Assembly: GCA_016709305.1 (NCBI GenBank)
Contig: JADJNA010000031.1
Coordinates: 1 to 55,448, forward strand
Length of the DNA stretch: 55,448 nt
Direction of reading: 5' to 3'
DNA from: Candidatus Villigracilis saccharophilus
Lineage (GTDB): Bacteria > Chloroflexota > Anaerolineae > Anaerolineales > Villigracilaceae
Shown: positions 8,463 to 16,785 of the stretch, one piece after another
Layout of the letters: every line of letters starts with the position of its first letter
Position numbering within the stretch: the stretch's first letter is position 1
Notes under the pieces: model-generated
Told to the model about the DNA's origin: nothing
Database searches by the model: none
The model's input: only the letters and a program-made list of their open reading frames with translations
Translations under genes and position numbers: made by a program

Positions 8463-8932
8463 GCGGTTCAATTGTTTTAGCCTTACGGCTGATCATTGCC
8501 ATCGCGCTCTATGGTTTTTTGGGATGGGCGCTGGTATTTCTATGGCGGGAAGTACAGAAACAAAGTATCGCGCTGGCGATCCGTCGGGTTCCCGGTATCA
8601 GCCTCACGGTTCGTCACGGAAGCGATGCTCCGATCCTTAAATATTTTGCGCAGCCTGATATTACACTCGGGCGCGATCCAGGTTGTGATATCCCCCTGAT
8701 GGACGACACAGTATCAACCCGTCACGCAAAATTGGCCTATCATCATGGGCAGTGGTGGCTGGAAGACCTCGCATCGATGAACGGAACCGCATTGAACGGA
8801 ACAATAGTAAATATGCCCACGGTGATCACATCCGGGGATGAAATTGCATGCGGCTCCACAAGTTTGGTTGTGACCCTTTCAGTGAATGTATTGATAGAAC
8901 CTACCCAAAGACTGGAAAAAAAGAATGAATGA
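8459..8932 (+). CDS. FhaB-like membrane-anchored FHA domain protein
   Basis: A 157-residue protein with one N-terminal transmembrane helix (about residues 5-26, ALRLIIAIALYGFLGWALVF) and a cytoplasmic FHA domain from about residue 60. The domain shows LGRDPGCDIPLMDD, then STRHAKL and SMNGTALNG, which are the phosphothreonine-binding loops. The architecture equals mycobacterial FhaB/FipA, which links Ser/Thr phosphorylation to septal wall synthesis. It overlaps the FhaA-like gene by four bases and the following phosphorylase gene by eight, so all three are translationally coupled. The role in wall regulation is inferred from order and architecture. Confidence 0.87.
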   Translation: MSGSIVLALRLIIAIALYGFLGWALVFLWREVQKQSIALAIRRVPGISLTVRHGSDAPILKYFAQPDITLGRDPGCDIPLMDDTVSTRHAKLAYHHGQWWLEDLASMNGTALNGTIVNMPTVITSGDEIACGSTSLVVTLSVNVLIEPTQRLEKKNE

Positions 8933-9791
8933 ACAAGTTTCAATTGCGATCATCGGCGGTTCGGGGCTGTATCACATGCCCGGATTGGAAGATGCAAAAG
9001 AATACAATATAGACACTCCGTTTGGAAGACCCAGCGCGCCCATCATCGTTGGCACTTTGGAAGGAACACGCATAGCCTTTCTTGCCCGGCATGGCAGCGG
9101 GCATCATCTCACCCCGACTGAAGTTCCCTACCGTGCAAACATTTTCGCTTTGAAATCACTCGGCGTGGAACGGATTGTCAGTATCAGCGCGTGCGGCTCC
9201 TTGCGCGAGGAATATGCGCCCGGCCATATCGTTATTCCTGAAAATATTTTTGACTTCACAAAAGACCGCATTCGCACGTTCTTTGGCGATGGACTGGTGG
9301 CTCATGTCGGGGTTGCGGATCCGTTCTGTTCAGATCTATCAGACCAGGTGGAATCAGCTGTTCGCAAGACAGGCGCGGTCACTCATCGAGGAGGTTCGTT
9401 CATCACAATTGAAGGCCCGCGTTTTTCCACCAGGGCGGAATCGAACACTTTTCGGGCATGGGGCATGTCCATTGTTGGAATGACAGCCTCTCCAGAGGCA
9501 TTCCTGGCGCGTGAAGCGGAGTTGTGCTATGCGACCATGGCGCATGTTACAGACTATGATGTCTGGCACGAAAGCGAAGCGCCCGTCAGCGTTGAGATGG
9601 TCATTCAAACACTAAATAAAAACACCCGGATCGCGCAGGACGCCATCCATAATTTAGTGCGCGGATTAAAACCCGTAAGCGCCTGTCAATGTGGACACGC
9701 GCTTGCATCAGCACTCATTACCGACCGCAAAGTTGTCCCCCGCGAGACTCTTGAAAAACTTGACCTGTTGATTGGTAAATATTTCAAGTAA
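8925..9791 (+). CDS. mtnP: S-methyl-5'-thioadenosine phosphorylase
   Basis: The enzyme splits methylthioadenosine with phosphate into adenine and methylthioribose-1-phosphate, the first step of methionine salvage after polyamine synthesis. The 288-residue length is normal. Family features are clear: GGSGLY at the N-terminus, FLARHG followed by HHLTPTEVPYRAN for phosphate and sugar binding, EGPRFSTRAES in the middle, and MTASPEAFLAREAELCYA with TDYDVW for the base. A purine nucleoside phosphorylase role cannot be excluded from sequence alone, but the HHLTP and FSTRAES motifs favour MTA. It sits between wall genes with an eight-base overlap on the FhaB-like gene, so it is co-transcribed although unrelated in function. 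Confidence 0.92.
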   Translation: MNEQVSIAIIGGSGLYHMPGLEDAKEYNIDTPFGRPSAPIIVGTLEGTRIAFLARHGSGHHLTPTEVPYRANIFALKSLGVERIVSISACGSLREEYAPGHIVIPENIFDFTKDRIRTFFGDGLVAHVGVADPFCSDLSDQVESAVRKTGAVTHRGGSFITIEGPRFSTRAESNTFRAWGMSIVGMTASPEAFLAREAELCYATMAHVTDYDVWHESEAPVSVEMVIQTLNKNTRIAQDAIHNLVRGLKPVSACQCGHALASALITDRKVVPRETLEKLDLLIGKYFK

Positions 9792-9832
9792 ATGCGGTTG
9801 GATAGCGCCCACACCCGTGTAATCTATGAATC

Positions 9833-12253
9833 ATGAATAACACAACTCAAAGCCGCCTTTTGCAATGGGCGAGCTTTTTCCTCTTCATCCAATCCGCCAT
9901 CCTAACCCTGGCCCCCGCTGTGCGTGAACGCACATGGGACGTAGACTATAGATTGTCACATTGGCTGGGATTTTTTGTCTGGATTGTACTGATGGCCCTC
10001 GCGCACCGCGCGACCATCAAACAATTACCAGAGCGGGATCCTTATCTCCTGCCGGCCGCTGCGCTCCTGAGCGGTTGGGGGGTGCTCACCATCTGGCGGT
10101 TGGATGAAGTCTTCGGATTACGCCAGATGATCTGGCTTACCATCAGTATCCTGGTATTTATATTCGCTTTATACCTCCCTCAAAACCTCATCTACCTGAG
10201 GCGCTACAAATATGTTCTGCTGGGTGGCGGATTATTTATTACCGCGCTCACACTGCTTTTTGGCACAAATCCACTGGGGATCGGTCCGCATTTATGGCTG
10301 GGCTGCTGCGGGGTTTATTTTCAACCTTCCGAACCGCTCAAGCTGTTATTGGTCATTTATCTTTCTGCGTATCTCGCAGACCGCGTTAGCATTCGATTAT
10401 CTTCTCTGCCGCTGCTGGTGCCGACACTGGTGGTTACAGGCATCTCGCTTTTGCTTTTGGTTGTCCAGCGCGACCTCGGCACCGCATCCATTTTTATTTT
10501 CATCTTCGCCATTATTATTTTCCTCGCCACAGGCAAGCGCCGCATTTTATTAAGCACCATGCTTTTCCTAACGCTCGCGCTCGTGCTTGGGTATTTTTTC
10601 ATTGACATCATCCGCATCCGCGTGGATGGATGGATCAATCCCTGGAGCGACCCATCAGGCACTTCGTATCAGATCGTACAATCCATTCTCGCGGTTGCCA
10701 ATGGAGGCACGATCGGGCGCGGCCTGGGGCTTGGGAGCCCGTTGCTGGTACCGGTTGCGATCTCTGATTTTATTTTTGCCGCGATCGCGGAAGAGTCAGG
10801 GCTGGTCGGAACGTTGGGCTTGCTCGTCACAATATGGCTGATCCTTGCGCGGGGCTTAATAGCTTCCCTGCGCGCCGCAGACAGATTTCGCCGCTACCTG
10901 GCGGCCGGCATTGTGGCCTATTTTGGTATTCAAAGCCTGTTGATTATTGGCGGCAACTTACGCTTGCTGCCGCTCACAGGCGTAACGTTACCATTTGTGT
11001 CGTATGGCGGCTCCTCGCTATTAACCTCTTATATCGCATTGTTCATTTTGCTGGTCATCAGCAATCTGGTCGACGCTGAGCCAGCTCCGTTGGAAAACCC
11101 AAAACCATACACCACTCTGGCAAGCATTCTGGCCATCGGATTGGCCGCTGTTGCGCTATCCAGCGCATGGTGGGCCATCGTCCGTAGCCCGGACCTGCTC
11201 AGCCGCACAGATAATGCCCGCCGCTCCATCGCTGACCGTTATGTTCAGCGCGGGGAATTAATGGATCGTAACAATCAACCCATTAATATTACTGAAGGAA
11301 GCAGCGGTACGTACGAGCGCGTATACCTTTATCCAGACCTGGCACCAATAACTGGCTATACGCATTCTGTTTTTGGGCAGGCCGGATTGGAAGCGGCATT
11401 AGACAATTATTTACGCGGCCTGCAGGGAAATCCGTCCAGCCTGATCTGGCGTGATCATTTACTTTATGGCACACCGCCGCCCGGATTGGATATCCGCTTG
11501 AGCATCGATCTTGCGCTGCAAACACAAGCTGATCTGCTGCTTGGCAGCCACACCGGCGCGATTATTTTAATGAATGCAGACACTGGCGAAATACTGGTCA
11601 TGGCTTCTCATCCCACGTATGATCCAAACAAGCTCGATGATTTGGGAGATTCCCTTTCACAAGATCCTGCCGCCCCATTGGTAAATCGCGCCACGCAAGG
11701 CCTGTATCCAATGGGCACGGCGTTACTTCCGCTTGTGCGGGCTGAGTTTGGACTGCGTCAGCCAACCGAGGCTGAATTAAAAAAATATTACCAAAAACTT
11801 GGTTTTTATAAAATCCCGGAATTAAATATGCCGGCAGCGTATGACGTGGAGAACAACTCAACAGAAAACCTGCGAATCAGTCCCATACAAGCAAGTCTTG
11901 CGGCGGCCGCATTGAGCAATCATGGGATTATGCCCTTTGCTCGTATTGCCATGGCGGTTGACACGCCCGAGCAGGGTTGGGTGGTGTTGTCAGCGGAGAA
12001 CAAATCGGTTGAGGTGGTCCAACCCAAGACGGCAGATGAAACGTCTCTGGCTTTCATCGTGGAAGGCAAGCCTTATTGGAGTCGTGCCAGCAAGGCAAGC
12101 GCAGATGGCACAACCATCACATGGCTGACAGCCGGCACCATTCCGGATTGGGGCGGAACACCATTGGTATTGATCGTTACATTGGAAGAGAATAATATTT
12201 CTCTGGCAGAGAATATCAAAAATAAACTGCTAGATGCGGCGTTGAATCAATAA
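9833..12253 (+). CDS. SEDS (RodA/FtsW) glycosyltransferase fused to a degenerate PBP domain
   Basis: An 806-residue fusion. The N-terminal half (about 1-440) is a ten-helix SEDS peptidoglycan polymerase with QPSEPLKLLLVIYLS, QRDLGTA, the catalytic-Asp region WSDPSGTSYQ, FIFAAIAEESG and GVTLPFVSYGGSSLL. The C-terminal half resembles a class B penicillin-binding protein: a dimerisation segment (RGELMDRNNQPI) and a transpeptidase-like part with TGEILVMASHPTYDPN and NRATQGLYPMGTALLP. At that last site active enzymes have an SxxK serine-lysine pair; here residues 629-632 read TALL. No SxN or KTG motif is visible either. The PBP half therefore cannot acylate and probably acts as a built-in activator of the SEDS half. 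In most bacteria the two are separate proteins, RodA with PbpA/PBP2 or FtsW with FtsI. Confidence 0.88.
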   Translation: MNNTTQSRLLQWASFFLFIQSAILTLAPAVRERTWDVDYRLSHWLGFFVWIVLMALAHRATIKQLPERDPYLLPAAALLSGWGVLTIWRLDEVFGLRQMIWLTISILVFIFALYLPQNLIYLRRYKYVLLGGGLFITALTLLFGTNPLGIGPHLWLGCCGVYFQPSEPLKLLLVIYLSAYLADRVSIRLSSLPLLVPTLVVTGISLLLLVVQRDLGTASIFIFIFAIIIFLATGKRRILLSTMLFLTLALVLGYFFIDIIRIRVDGWINPWSDPSGTSYQIVQSILAVANGGTIGRGLGLGSPLLVPVAISDFIFAAIAEESGLVGTLGLLVTIWLILARGLIASLRAADRFRRYLAAGIVAYFGIQSLLIIGGNLRLLPLTGVTLPFVSYGGSSLLTSYIALFILLVISNLVDAEPAPLENPKPYTTLASILAIGLAAVALSSAWWAIVRSPDLLSRTDNARRSIADRYVQRGELMDRNNQPINITEGSSGTYERVYLYPDLAPITGYTHSVFGQAGLEAALDNYLRGLQGNPSSLIWRDHLLYGTPPPGLDIRLSIDLALQTQADLLLGSHTGAIILMNADTGEILVMASHPTYDPNKLDDLGDSLSQDPAAPLVNRATQGLYPMGTALLPLVRAEFGLRQPTEAELKKYYQKLGFYKIPELNMPAAYDVENNSTENLRISPIQASLAAAALSNHGIMPFARIAMAVDTPEQGWVVLSAENKSVEVVQPKTADETSLAFIVEGKPYWSRASKASADGTTITWLTAGTIPDWGGTPLVLIVTLEENNISLAENIKNKLLDAALNQ

Positions 12254-12274
12254 GCAACATTCACAGCATGAATC

Positions 12275-12313
12275 AAAAAGTGGCCAGGCTTTTGCGCCTG
12301 GCCACTTTTATAA
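12275..12313. terminator. Bidirectional terminator between convergent genes
   Basis: AAAAGTGGCCAGGC and GCCTGGCCACTTTT pair around a short loop; A- and T-rich flanks serve both the SEDS-PBP gene and the ferredoxin gene. Confidence 0.88.
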
Positions 12314-12321
12314 AATACGAG

Positions 12322-12735
12322 TTACGAACCTTGATCGCTATCCTTGGCTGCGTACCCGGGTCCGCTCTTGAAGAAAGCGTAATTGGGTTTAATATCCGGA
12401 GTCAGGTCAACAACTTCACCGGCTGCCAGTTGTCTTGTGGAATCAAGCACAACCGCTTTTCCGTGATGATTGGTGGCCTCGTAATGACCGGTAAGGCCGA
12501 CATTGCTGATGTATTCGCCGCCTTTGGCGGTGTATCCGGCAGGGACCTCGTCTTCGGGGAAAATCGCCGCAAACGGGCACTCAGGCACACAAGCGCCGCA
12601 ATCAATGCAGGTGTCGGGATCAATATACATCCACGGCCATTCAGCTACAGGCTGGCCGGGGACAATACACTCGACGGGACAGACTTCGATGCAACCGCGG
12701 TCACGAACGCATAAACTGGTGATAATGTGAGTCAT
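12322..12735 (-). CDS. Ferredoxin with two Fe-S cluster sites (FdxA-like)
   Basis: A 137-residue electron carrier. The N-terminus carries CIEVCPVEC and a fuller CIDCGACVPECP motif, the arrangement of seven-iron or eight-iron ferredoxins (a 3Fe-4S or 4Fe-4S centre plus a 4Fe-4S centre). The first motif, CVRDRGCIEVCPVEC, fits the seven-iron pattern. After residue 65 comes an extension of about 70 residues without cysteines, longer than the usual FdxA tail and of unknown role. The ATG at 12735 has AGGAG upstream. Monocistronic, sharing a bidirectional terminator with the SEDS-PBP gene. Partner enzymes cannot be deduced from this position. Confidence 0.88.
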   Translation of the reverse strand: MTHIITSLCVRDRGCIEVCPVECIVPGQPVAEWPWMYIDPDTCIDCGACVPECPFAAIFPEDEVPAGYTAKGGEYISNVGLTGHYEATNHHGKAVVLDSTRQLAAGEVVDLTPDIKPNYAFFKSGPGYAAKDSDQGS

Positions 12736-12849
12736 TGTTTTTTGCTCCTAGTTGGAATGAAATTCATTTTGGAATTAACTAATTATATCTTCCTTTATGT
12801 TCGTGGCAAGGGTAAGTTTATTTTTTCACGAAGGGATTTTTTTGCGATC

Positions 12850-13278
12850 TTACTGCGGGCGTACCCACATCACCTTTTCCAGCGGTTTATGATTGGTAAT
12901 GTCATGAATCGTTGAGAACAATAATTGCTTTCCGTATAAAAAGATCGGGGAGGAATAAACTTCTACAATTCGCTCTTCACCATTGGATAGCCTGTGAGGA
13001 AAAATAAAATAATTTCGCTCCTCATGCAACGCCCTTTGGCGCTCCATTTTTATTTGTTCAGGCGACATGGTGTTGATCTCATTAATTGACATACTGCATA
13101 ATTTGACCTTTGCATATCCATAAAATTCCATTGCGGCTTGATTTGCATCGATAATTTCCCCGCTCACTGGATCGATCAGCAGCATGACCTCCTTATTTTC
13201 ATCAAACATGGCGTGAAATACCTGCACATCAGGAGCGGGTATATTGCTCTCTTCCGGGATATTTTCTTCTGAAGTCAT
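12850..13278 (-). CDS. Single PAS domain protein
   Basis: A protein of about 142 residues, almost all of it one PAS domain: LLIDPVSGEIIDANQAAMEFYGY at the start, ERIVEVYSSPIFLYGKQLLFSTIHDIT at the end. PAS domains sense small ligands or redox state, or mediate pairing. There is no attached kinase, cyclase or HTH domain, so it must act through a partner. I choose the Met at 13278 because AGGA lies at the right distance upstream; a 14-residue longer start at 13320 is possible. The short C-terminus (PLEKVMWVRPQ) suggests either a stand-alone sensor or the remnant of a longer histidine kinase. Confidence 0.75.
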   Translation of the reverse strand: MTSEENIPEESNIPAPDVQVFHAMFDENKEVMLLIDPVSGEIIDANQAAMEFYGYAKVKLCSMSINEINTMSPEQIKMERQRALHEERNYFIFPHRLSNGEERIVEVYSSPIFLYGKQLLFSTIHDITNHKPLEKVMWVRPQ

Positions 13279-13357
13279 TAAATTATTCCTGTCATTTGAG
13301 TCGAGAAATTGCGACCACATCCATTATAAGTCACGGGATCGGATCATGGGTAAATTC

Positions 13358-13392
13358 AAAAGAGTCCATGCTTCATCAGCATGGACTCTTTT
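13358..13392. terminator. Terminator hairpin after sodA
   Basis: AAAAGAGTCCATGC pairs with GCATGGACTCTTTT around a seven-base loop. It lies downstream of sodA on the minus strand and just upstream of the PAS gene. Confidence 0.8.
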
Positions 13393-13428
13393 GATAAATG
13401 AACTTTTATTGGATAGACTTTTTTTGTA

Positions 13429-14034
13429 TTATTTTGCAGCGTATCGAGCAGCGACCGCATCCCAATTGATCACATTCCAGAATGCTGTGATGTATTCAGG
13501 CCGGCGGTTCTGATATTTCAAATAATAAGCATGTTCCCAAACATCAATCCCAAGAATGGGGGTAAATCCTTCCGAGAGCGGATTGTCTTGATTCGCGGTC
13601 GAGACCACAGCCAAACCGCTGCCTTTTTTGACGAGCCAGGCCCAACCAGAACCGAAGCGGGTAGTGGCGGCCTTTTCAAATTCAGCCTTGAAAGAATCAA
13701 AAGAAGTAAAGGAAGAATCGATCGCACTCGCCAATTCTCCTTTGGGAGCACCACCGGCATTCGGTCCCATCACCTCCCAGAACAGGTTGTGATTGAATGT
13801 GCCGCCGCCATGATTGCGGACAACCATGCGGACACCTTCAGGGACTGCGTTCAAATCACCCAGTAATGATTCTAGTGATTTACCGGCAAGCTCGGGTGTT
13901 TTCTCAATTGCGCCGTTCAAGTTGGTTACGTAGGTATTGTGATGCTTGGTGTGATGGATCTCCATGGTGCGCGCATCAATATGCGGCTCCAGAGCGTCGT
14001 AAGCATAAGCAAGTTTTGGAAGTTCAAAAGCCAT
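13429..14034 (-). CDS. sodA: Superoxide dismutase, Mn type
   Basis: The enzyme dismutates superoxide to oxygen and hydrogen peroxide in the cytoplasm. The 201-residue protein starts at MAFELPKLAYAYDALEPHID, chosen because AAGGAGAG lies seven bases upstream; a longer frame to 14127 has no such site. Metal ligands are visible: His in TMEIHHTKHH, His in GGTFNHNLFW, and Asp/His in DVWEHAYY. The segment VSTANQDNPL places Gln at the position typical of Mn rather than Fe enzymes, so Mn or cambialistic use is likely. It has its own promoter (14076-14104) and terminator. Its presence shows the organism meets oxygen at least occasionally. Confidence 0.95.
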   Translation of the reverse strand: MAFELPKLAYAYDALEPHIDARTMEIHHTKHHNTYVTNLNGAIEKTPELAGKSLESLLGDLNAVPEGVRMVVRNHGGGTFNHNLFWEVMGPNAGGAPKGELASAIDSSFTSFDSFKAEFEKAATTRFGSGWAWLVKKGSGLAVVSTANQDNPLSEGFTPILGIDVWEHAYYLKYQNRRPEYITAFWNVINWDAVAARYAAK

Positions 14035-14075
14035 TTTATTCTCTCCTTGGTGGTAACAGTTTTTCGAATAACCCG

Positions 14076-14104
14076 ATTTTACCTTGTACCTGGAATAGCC
14101 GCAA
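14076..14104 (-). promoter_or_regulatory. Promoter of sodA
   Basis: On the minus strand TTGCGG (14099-14104) and TAAAAT (14076-14081) are separated by 17 bases, about 40 bases upstream of the start codon. Confidence 0.6.
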
Positions 14105-14155
14105 GAATTTGGATAATTATTATACAAATATCTTATAAATCAACACATCTGCCTG

Positions 14156-14192
14156 AATAAAAAGTAGAGCGATCATCAGTCGCTCTACTTTT
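14156..14192 (-). terminator. Terminator of the 77-residue protein gene
   Basis: On the minus strand AAAGTAGAGCGA pairs with TCGCTCTACTTT and is followed by TTATT. Confidence 0.82.
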
Positions 14193-14216
14193 GCAGTCTT
14201 TTTAAACGATCAAAGG

Positions 14217-14450
14217 TTACTTCTTCCCGCCCAGCAAACCACCAAGCAGACCTGCGGCGTCATCAAGACCAATCCCATCGCTGAGGTCAACATTACCTGC
14301 AAGGATGGCATCCATTTGACCTGCAACCGTGGGAGGTAATTTTTGCTTAAGGAAATTTAAAACCACATCCACAGCCTGCCCTGCTTTATCCTTGGGAATA
14401 CCAACTTTTTTTACAACTAATTCTGCAATTTCAGTTTTGATGTTGGACAT
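14217..14450 (-). CDS. Small helical protein, 77 residues
   Basis: A short acidic, helix-forming protein with a clear GGAGAACTGAAA leader. Residues 1-35 read as an amphipathic region (ELVVKKVGIPKDKAGQAVDV) and the C-terminus is Gly/Leu-rich (LDDAAGLLGGLLGGKK). The pattern of a short helical bundle followed by a glycine-rich tail is seen in small DUF-type proteins of unknown role in Chloroflexota and other phyla. There are no cysteines, no signal peptide and no known motif. It stands alone, with its own terminator and divergent from the EamA transporter gene. Function unknown. Confidence 0.72.
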   Translation of the reverse strand: MSNIKTEIAELVVKKVGIPKDKAGQAVDVVLNFLKQKLPPTVAGQMDAILAGNVDLSDGIGLDDAAGLLGGLLGGKK

Positions 14451-14553
14451 TTTCAGTTCTCCTCTAAGTGATTATTTTGCAACTATACTAGCACAGCTTA
14501 TAACAGATGACAAGTTTCATTGCGCGCGCCATTTGAGGTACACTCTGGCCATT

Positions 14554-15480
14554 ATGGATCAACGCACACGTTTCATGCTCCCATTCGCGATCATTATCGC
14601 CGTGTTGGCTGTGTCCACTGCGAGCATTTTTATTCGATTCGCGCAAAATGACGGCGCGCCGTCGCTTGTGATTGCCGCCCTAAGACTGGGCTTTGCAACG
14701 GTCCTGCTTGCGCCGATCGCTTTGACAAAACATCTCGAGGAAATAAAGCGCTTCACCCTTAATGAGATCATGCTCGGTGTTTTCTCGGGCATTTTTCTGG
14801 CTGTACACTTCGCCACGTGGATATCTTCGCTTGAGTACACCAGCGTGGCCAGTTCGGTGGTGTTCGTGAGCACAGGACCGCTCTGGGTGGCATTACTCTC
14901 ACCGCTCCTATTGAAGGAACATCTCGCGCAGACAGCGATCATCGGGCTGGGATTGTCGCTTGCGGGCGGAACAATTATCGGGCTGTCGGATGCGTGTGTT
15001 TGGAATGCAGGCATATCCTGCCCCGCGTTTGCAGATGTGCTGCAGGGACGCGCAATGTGGGGTAACTTCCTTGCGCTTCTGGGGGCGTGGACAGTGACAG
15101 GCTACCTGATCATCGGCAGAAAATTACGCACACGCATATCGCTTATCCCGTATATTTTTATGGTGTATGGTATGGCCGCACTCGTGTTGATCGCGCTCAT
15201 GTTCATTACCGGAAATTCAGCGTTGGGGTATGAGTCAAAAACTTATGGCTGGATCTTTCTTCTTGCGGCTTTACCGCAGCTAGTCGGGCACTCCACCTAC
15301 AATTGGGCGTTGAAATATCTACCCGCTGCGCTGGTTGCAGTAATGACCCTTGGCGAACCGATCGGCTCAGCAGTGCTCGCGTTTTTTATTCTGAGCGAAT
15401 CGCCATCCCCCGCCACACTGCTTGGCGGAGTCTTTATTCTGGCAGGCATTTACCTTGCCTCTCAACGCACAGGCGGCTAA
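14554..15480 (+). CDS. EamA/DMT family transporter
   Basis: A 308-residue membrane protein with ten predicted helices in two EamA repeats. The first repeat opens with FAIIIAVLAVSTASIFIRFA and includes SSVVFVSTGPLWVALLSPLLLKE. The second includes LPAALVAVMTLGEPIGSAVLAFFILSESP, the usual EamA signature. The family exports metabolites such as amino acids or purines; the substrate cannot be told. The Met at 14554 starts just before the first helix, so I reject an upstream extension to 14329, which would overlap the divergent gene. The next gene begins eight bases after the stop, so they are probably co-transcribed. Confidence 0.9.
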   Translation: MDQRTRFMLPFAIIIAVLAVSTASIFIRFAQNDGAPSLVIAALRLGFATVLLAPIALTKHLEEIKRFTLNEIMLGVFSGIFLAVHFATWISSLEYTSVASSVVFVSTGPLWVALLSPLLLKEHLAQTAIIGLGLSLAGGTIIGLSDACVWNAGISCPAFADVLQGRAMWGNFLALLGAWTVTGYLIIGRKLRTRISLIPYIFMVYGMAALVLIALMFITGNSALGYESKTYGWIFLLAALPQLVGHSTYNWALKYLPAALVAVMTLGEPIGSAVLAFFILSESPSPATLLGGVFILAGIYLASQRTGG

Positions 15481-15487
15481 TTTTTTT

Positions 15488-16465
15488 ATGAACGGCAAAT
15501 CTCAAGTCATAATTATCATGGGCGTGGCAGGTTCAGGGAAGACAACGATCGGTTCATTACTGGCACAAAAGCTGGGTTGGGATTTTTACGATGCCGACGA
15601 ATTTCATTCAGAAGCGAATCGATCAAAGATGGCGCATAATATTCCATTAACGGACGAAGACCGTCAGGATTGGTTATCCGCATTACAGAATTTGATCGTG
15701 CTAAATATTCAAACTGGAAATTCAATTGTATTGTCTTGCTCCGCATTGAAGGAAGCCTATCGGAATTTTCTTAACCGACAATCGGGTGATCAGGTAAGGT
15801 TCGTCTACCTGCGGGGAACATACCCCCAGATCAAACATCGCTTACAGCAGCGCGCAGGCCACTTCATGTCTGCCGCAATGCTGGCGAGTCAATTTGATAT
15901 ACTCGAAGAACCACGGAATGCGCTAACCATTGACATAGAACTCACACCGCAAGAGATCATTTCCATCATCTGCAAAGGACTGCCCATGAAACTCCCATCC
16001 CATGAATATCTCGATAAATTAAATATCCCCTACGAATCCCGCAGCTTTTCACCTGATACCGAAAAAGGCGCCTCTAATGTGGCGCATGTGCTGGGCTTTT
16101 CTGAACGACAGGCTGTCAAGACCCTCATTTTTCAAGTGGATACAGGCGAACGCGTGCTGGTCATGCTTGGCGGAGATCAAAATGCGGTCTCAGGAAATTT
16201 GAAGAAGGCGATCGGGTCGCGCAATATTCAGATGGCAGCGCCTGAAGTCGTAAAGGAGACAACAGGCTACATTATCGGGTCGATCCCGGCCTTTGGCTGG
16301 CAGTCGCCAAACTTCAGGTCATTTCTTGAAGCGAGTCTTCTCAATGAACCCATCCTTGGTACGGGCGGAGGTCAATGGGGGGAAGAGATCATGATCACAC
16401 CAGAGAATTTGGTAAAAGCCAGCAATGCGATCGTAGTGAATTTAACTGTGAAAGAGAACCAATAA
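15488..16465 (+). CDS. Gluconokinase-like kinase fused to a YbaK/ProX-type deacylase
   Basis: One 325-residue reading frame joins two enzymes that are normally separate. Residues 1-165 are a gluconokinase (GntK type) with the P-loop GVAGSGKTT at 12-20, DADEFHSEANRSKMAHNIPL and SALKEAYR; it would phosphorylate gluconate. From an internal Met at residue 167 the sequence is a YbaK/EbsC domain (GASNVAHVLGFSERQAVKTL, KAIGSRNIQMA, GGGQWGEEI), which removes wrong amino acids from tRNA, typically Cys from tRNA-Pro. The second domain starts with its own Met and no linker, as if a stop codon between two adjacent genes had been lost. Translation may also initiate internally at 15986. Confidence 0.82.
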   Translation: MNGKSQVIIIMGVAGSGKTTIGSLLAQKLGWDFYDADEFHSEANRSKMAHNIPLTDEDRQDWLSALQNLIVLNIQTGNSIVLSCSALKEAYRNFLNRQSGDQVRFVYLRGTYPQIKHRLQQRAGHFMSAAMLASQFDILEEPRNALTIDIELTPQEIISIICKGLPMKLPSHEYLDKLNIPYESRSFSPDTEKGASNVAHVLGFSERQAVKTLIFQVDTGERVLVMLGGDQNAVSGNLKKAIGSRNIQMAAPEVVKETTGYIIGSIPAFGWQSPNFRSFLEASLLNEPILGTGGGQWGEEIMITPENLVKASNAIVVNLTVKENQ

Positions 16466-16480
16466 ATCCATCTGAAAAAA

Positions 16481-16750
16481 ATGTCTCCAGCTAAACAAAG
16501 ATTCACCGCGGCAGATCTTATACGGGGACAAAACTATATTGTTAAGACTACATTCGAAGATTATGATGGTGCCATTCATCGCATCGGGGAACAATGGCGT
16601 TTTATCGAAAAAGATTTCCTGCCCTATGACGAAGGGCTTTCTTTATTTGTCGAAATGAATGAGCAAAAGGTCCAGATCCGCCTGCAATGGCGGGATGAAA
16701 CTCAAGGAAAAATCATTAATAATTTTTCAAATTATGTGCAAGAAACTTAA
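16481..16750 (+). CDS. Small DUF3601-like protein
   Basis: An 89-residue soluble protein: LIRGQNYIVKTTFEDYDGAI, then GEQWRFIEKDFLPYDEGLSL, and a closing IRLQWRDETQGKIINNFSNY. This order of aromatic and acidic residues resembles the DUF3601 family, which I recall only by pattern. The fold looks like a small beta-barrel. It follows the kinase-deacylase fusion by 15 bases and is probably read from the same transcript. It has no catalytic motif and no assigned function. Confidence 0.65.
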   Translation: MSPAKQRFTAADLIRGQNYIVKTTFEDYDGAIHRIGEQWRFIEKDFLPYDEGLSLFVEMNEQKVQIRLQWRDETQGKIINNFSNYVQET

Positions 16751-16785
16751 ACTTACCCTGGCCAACCCGTTTGCATTTGCTGAAG

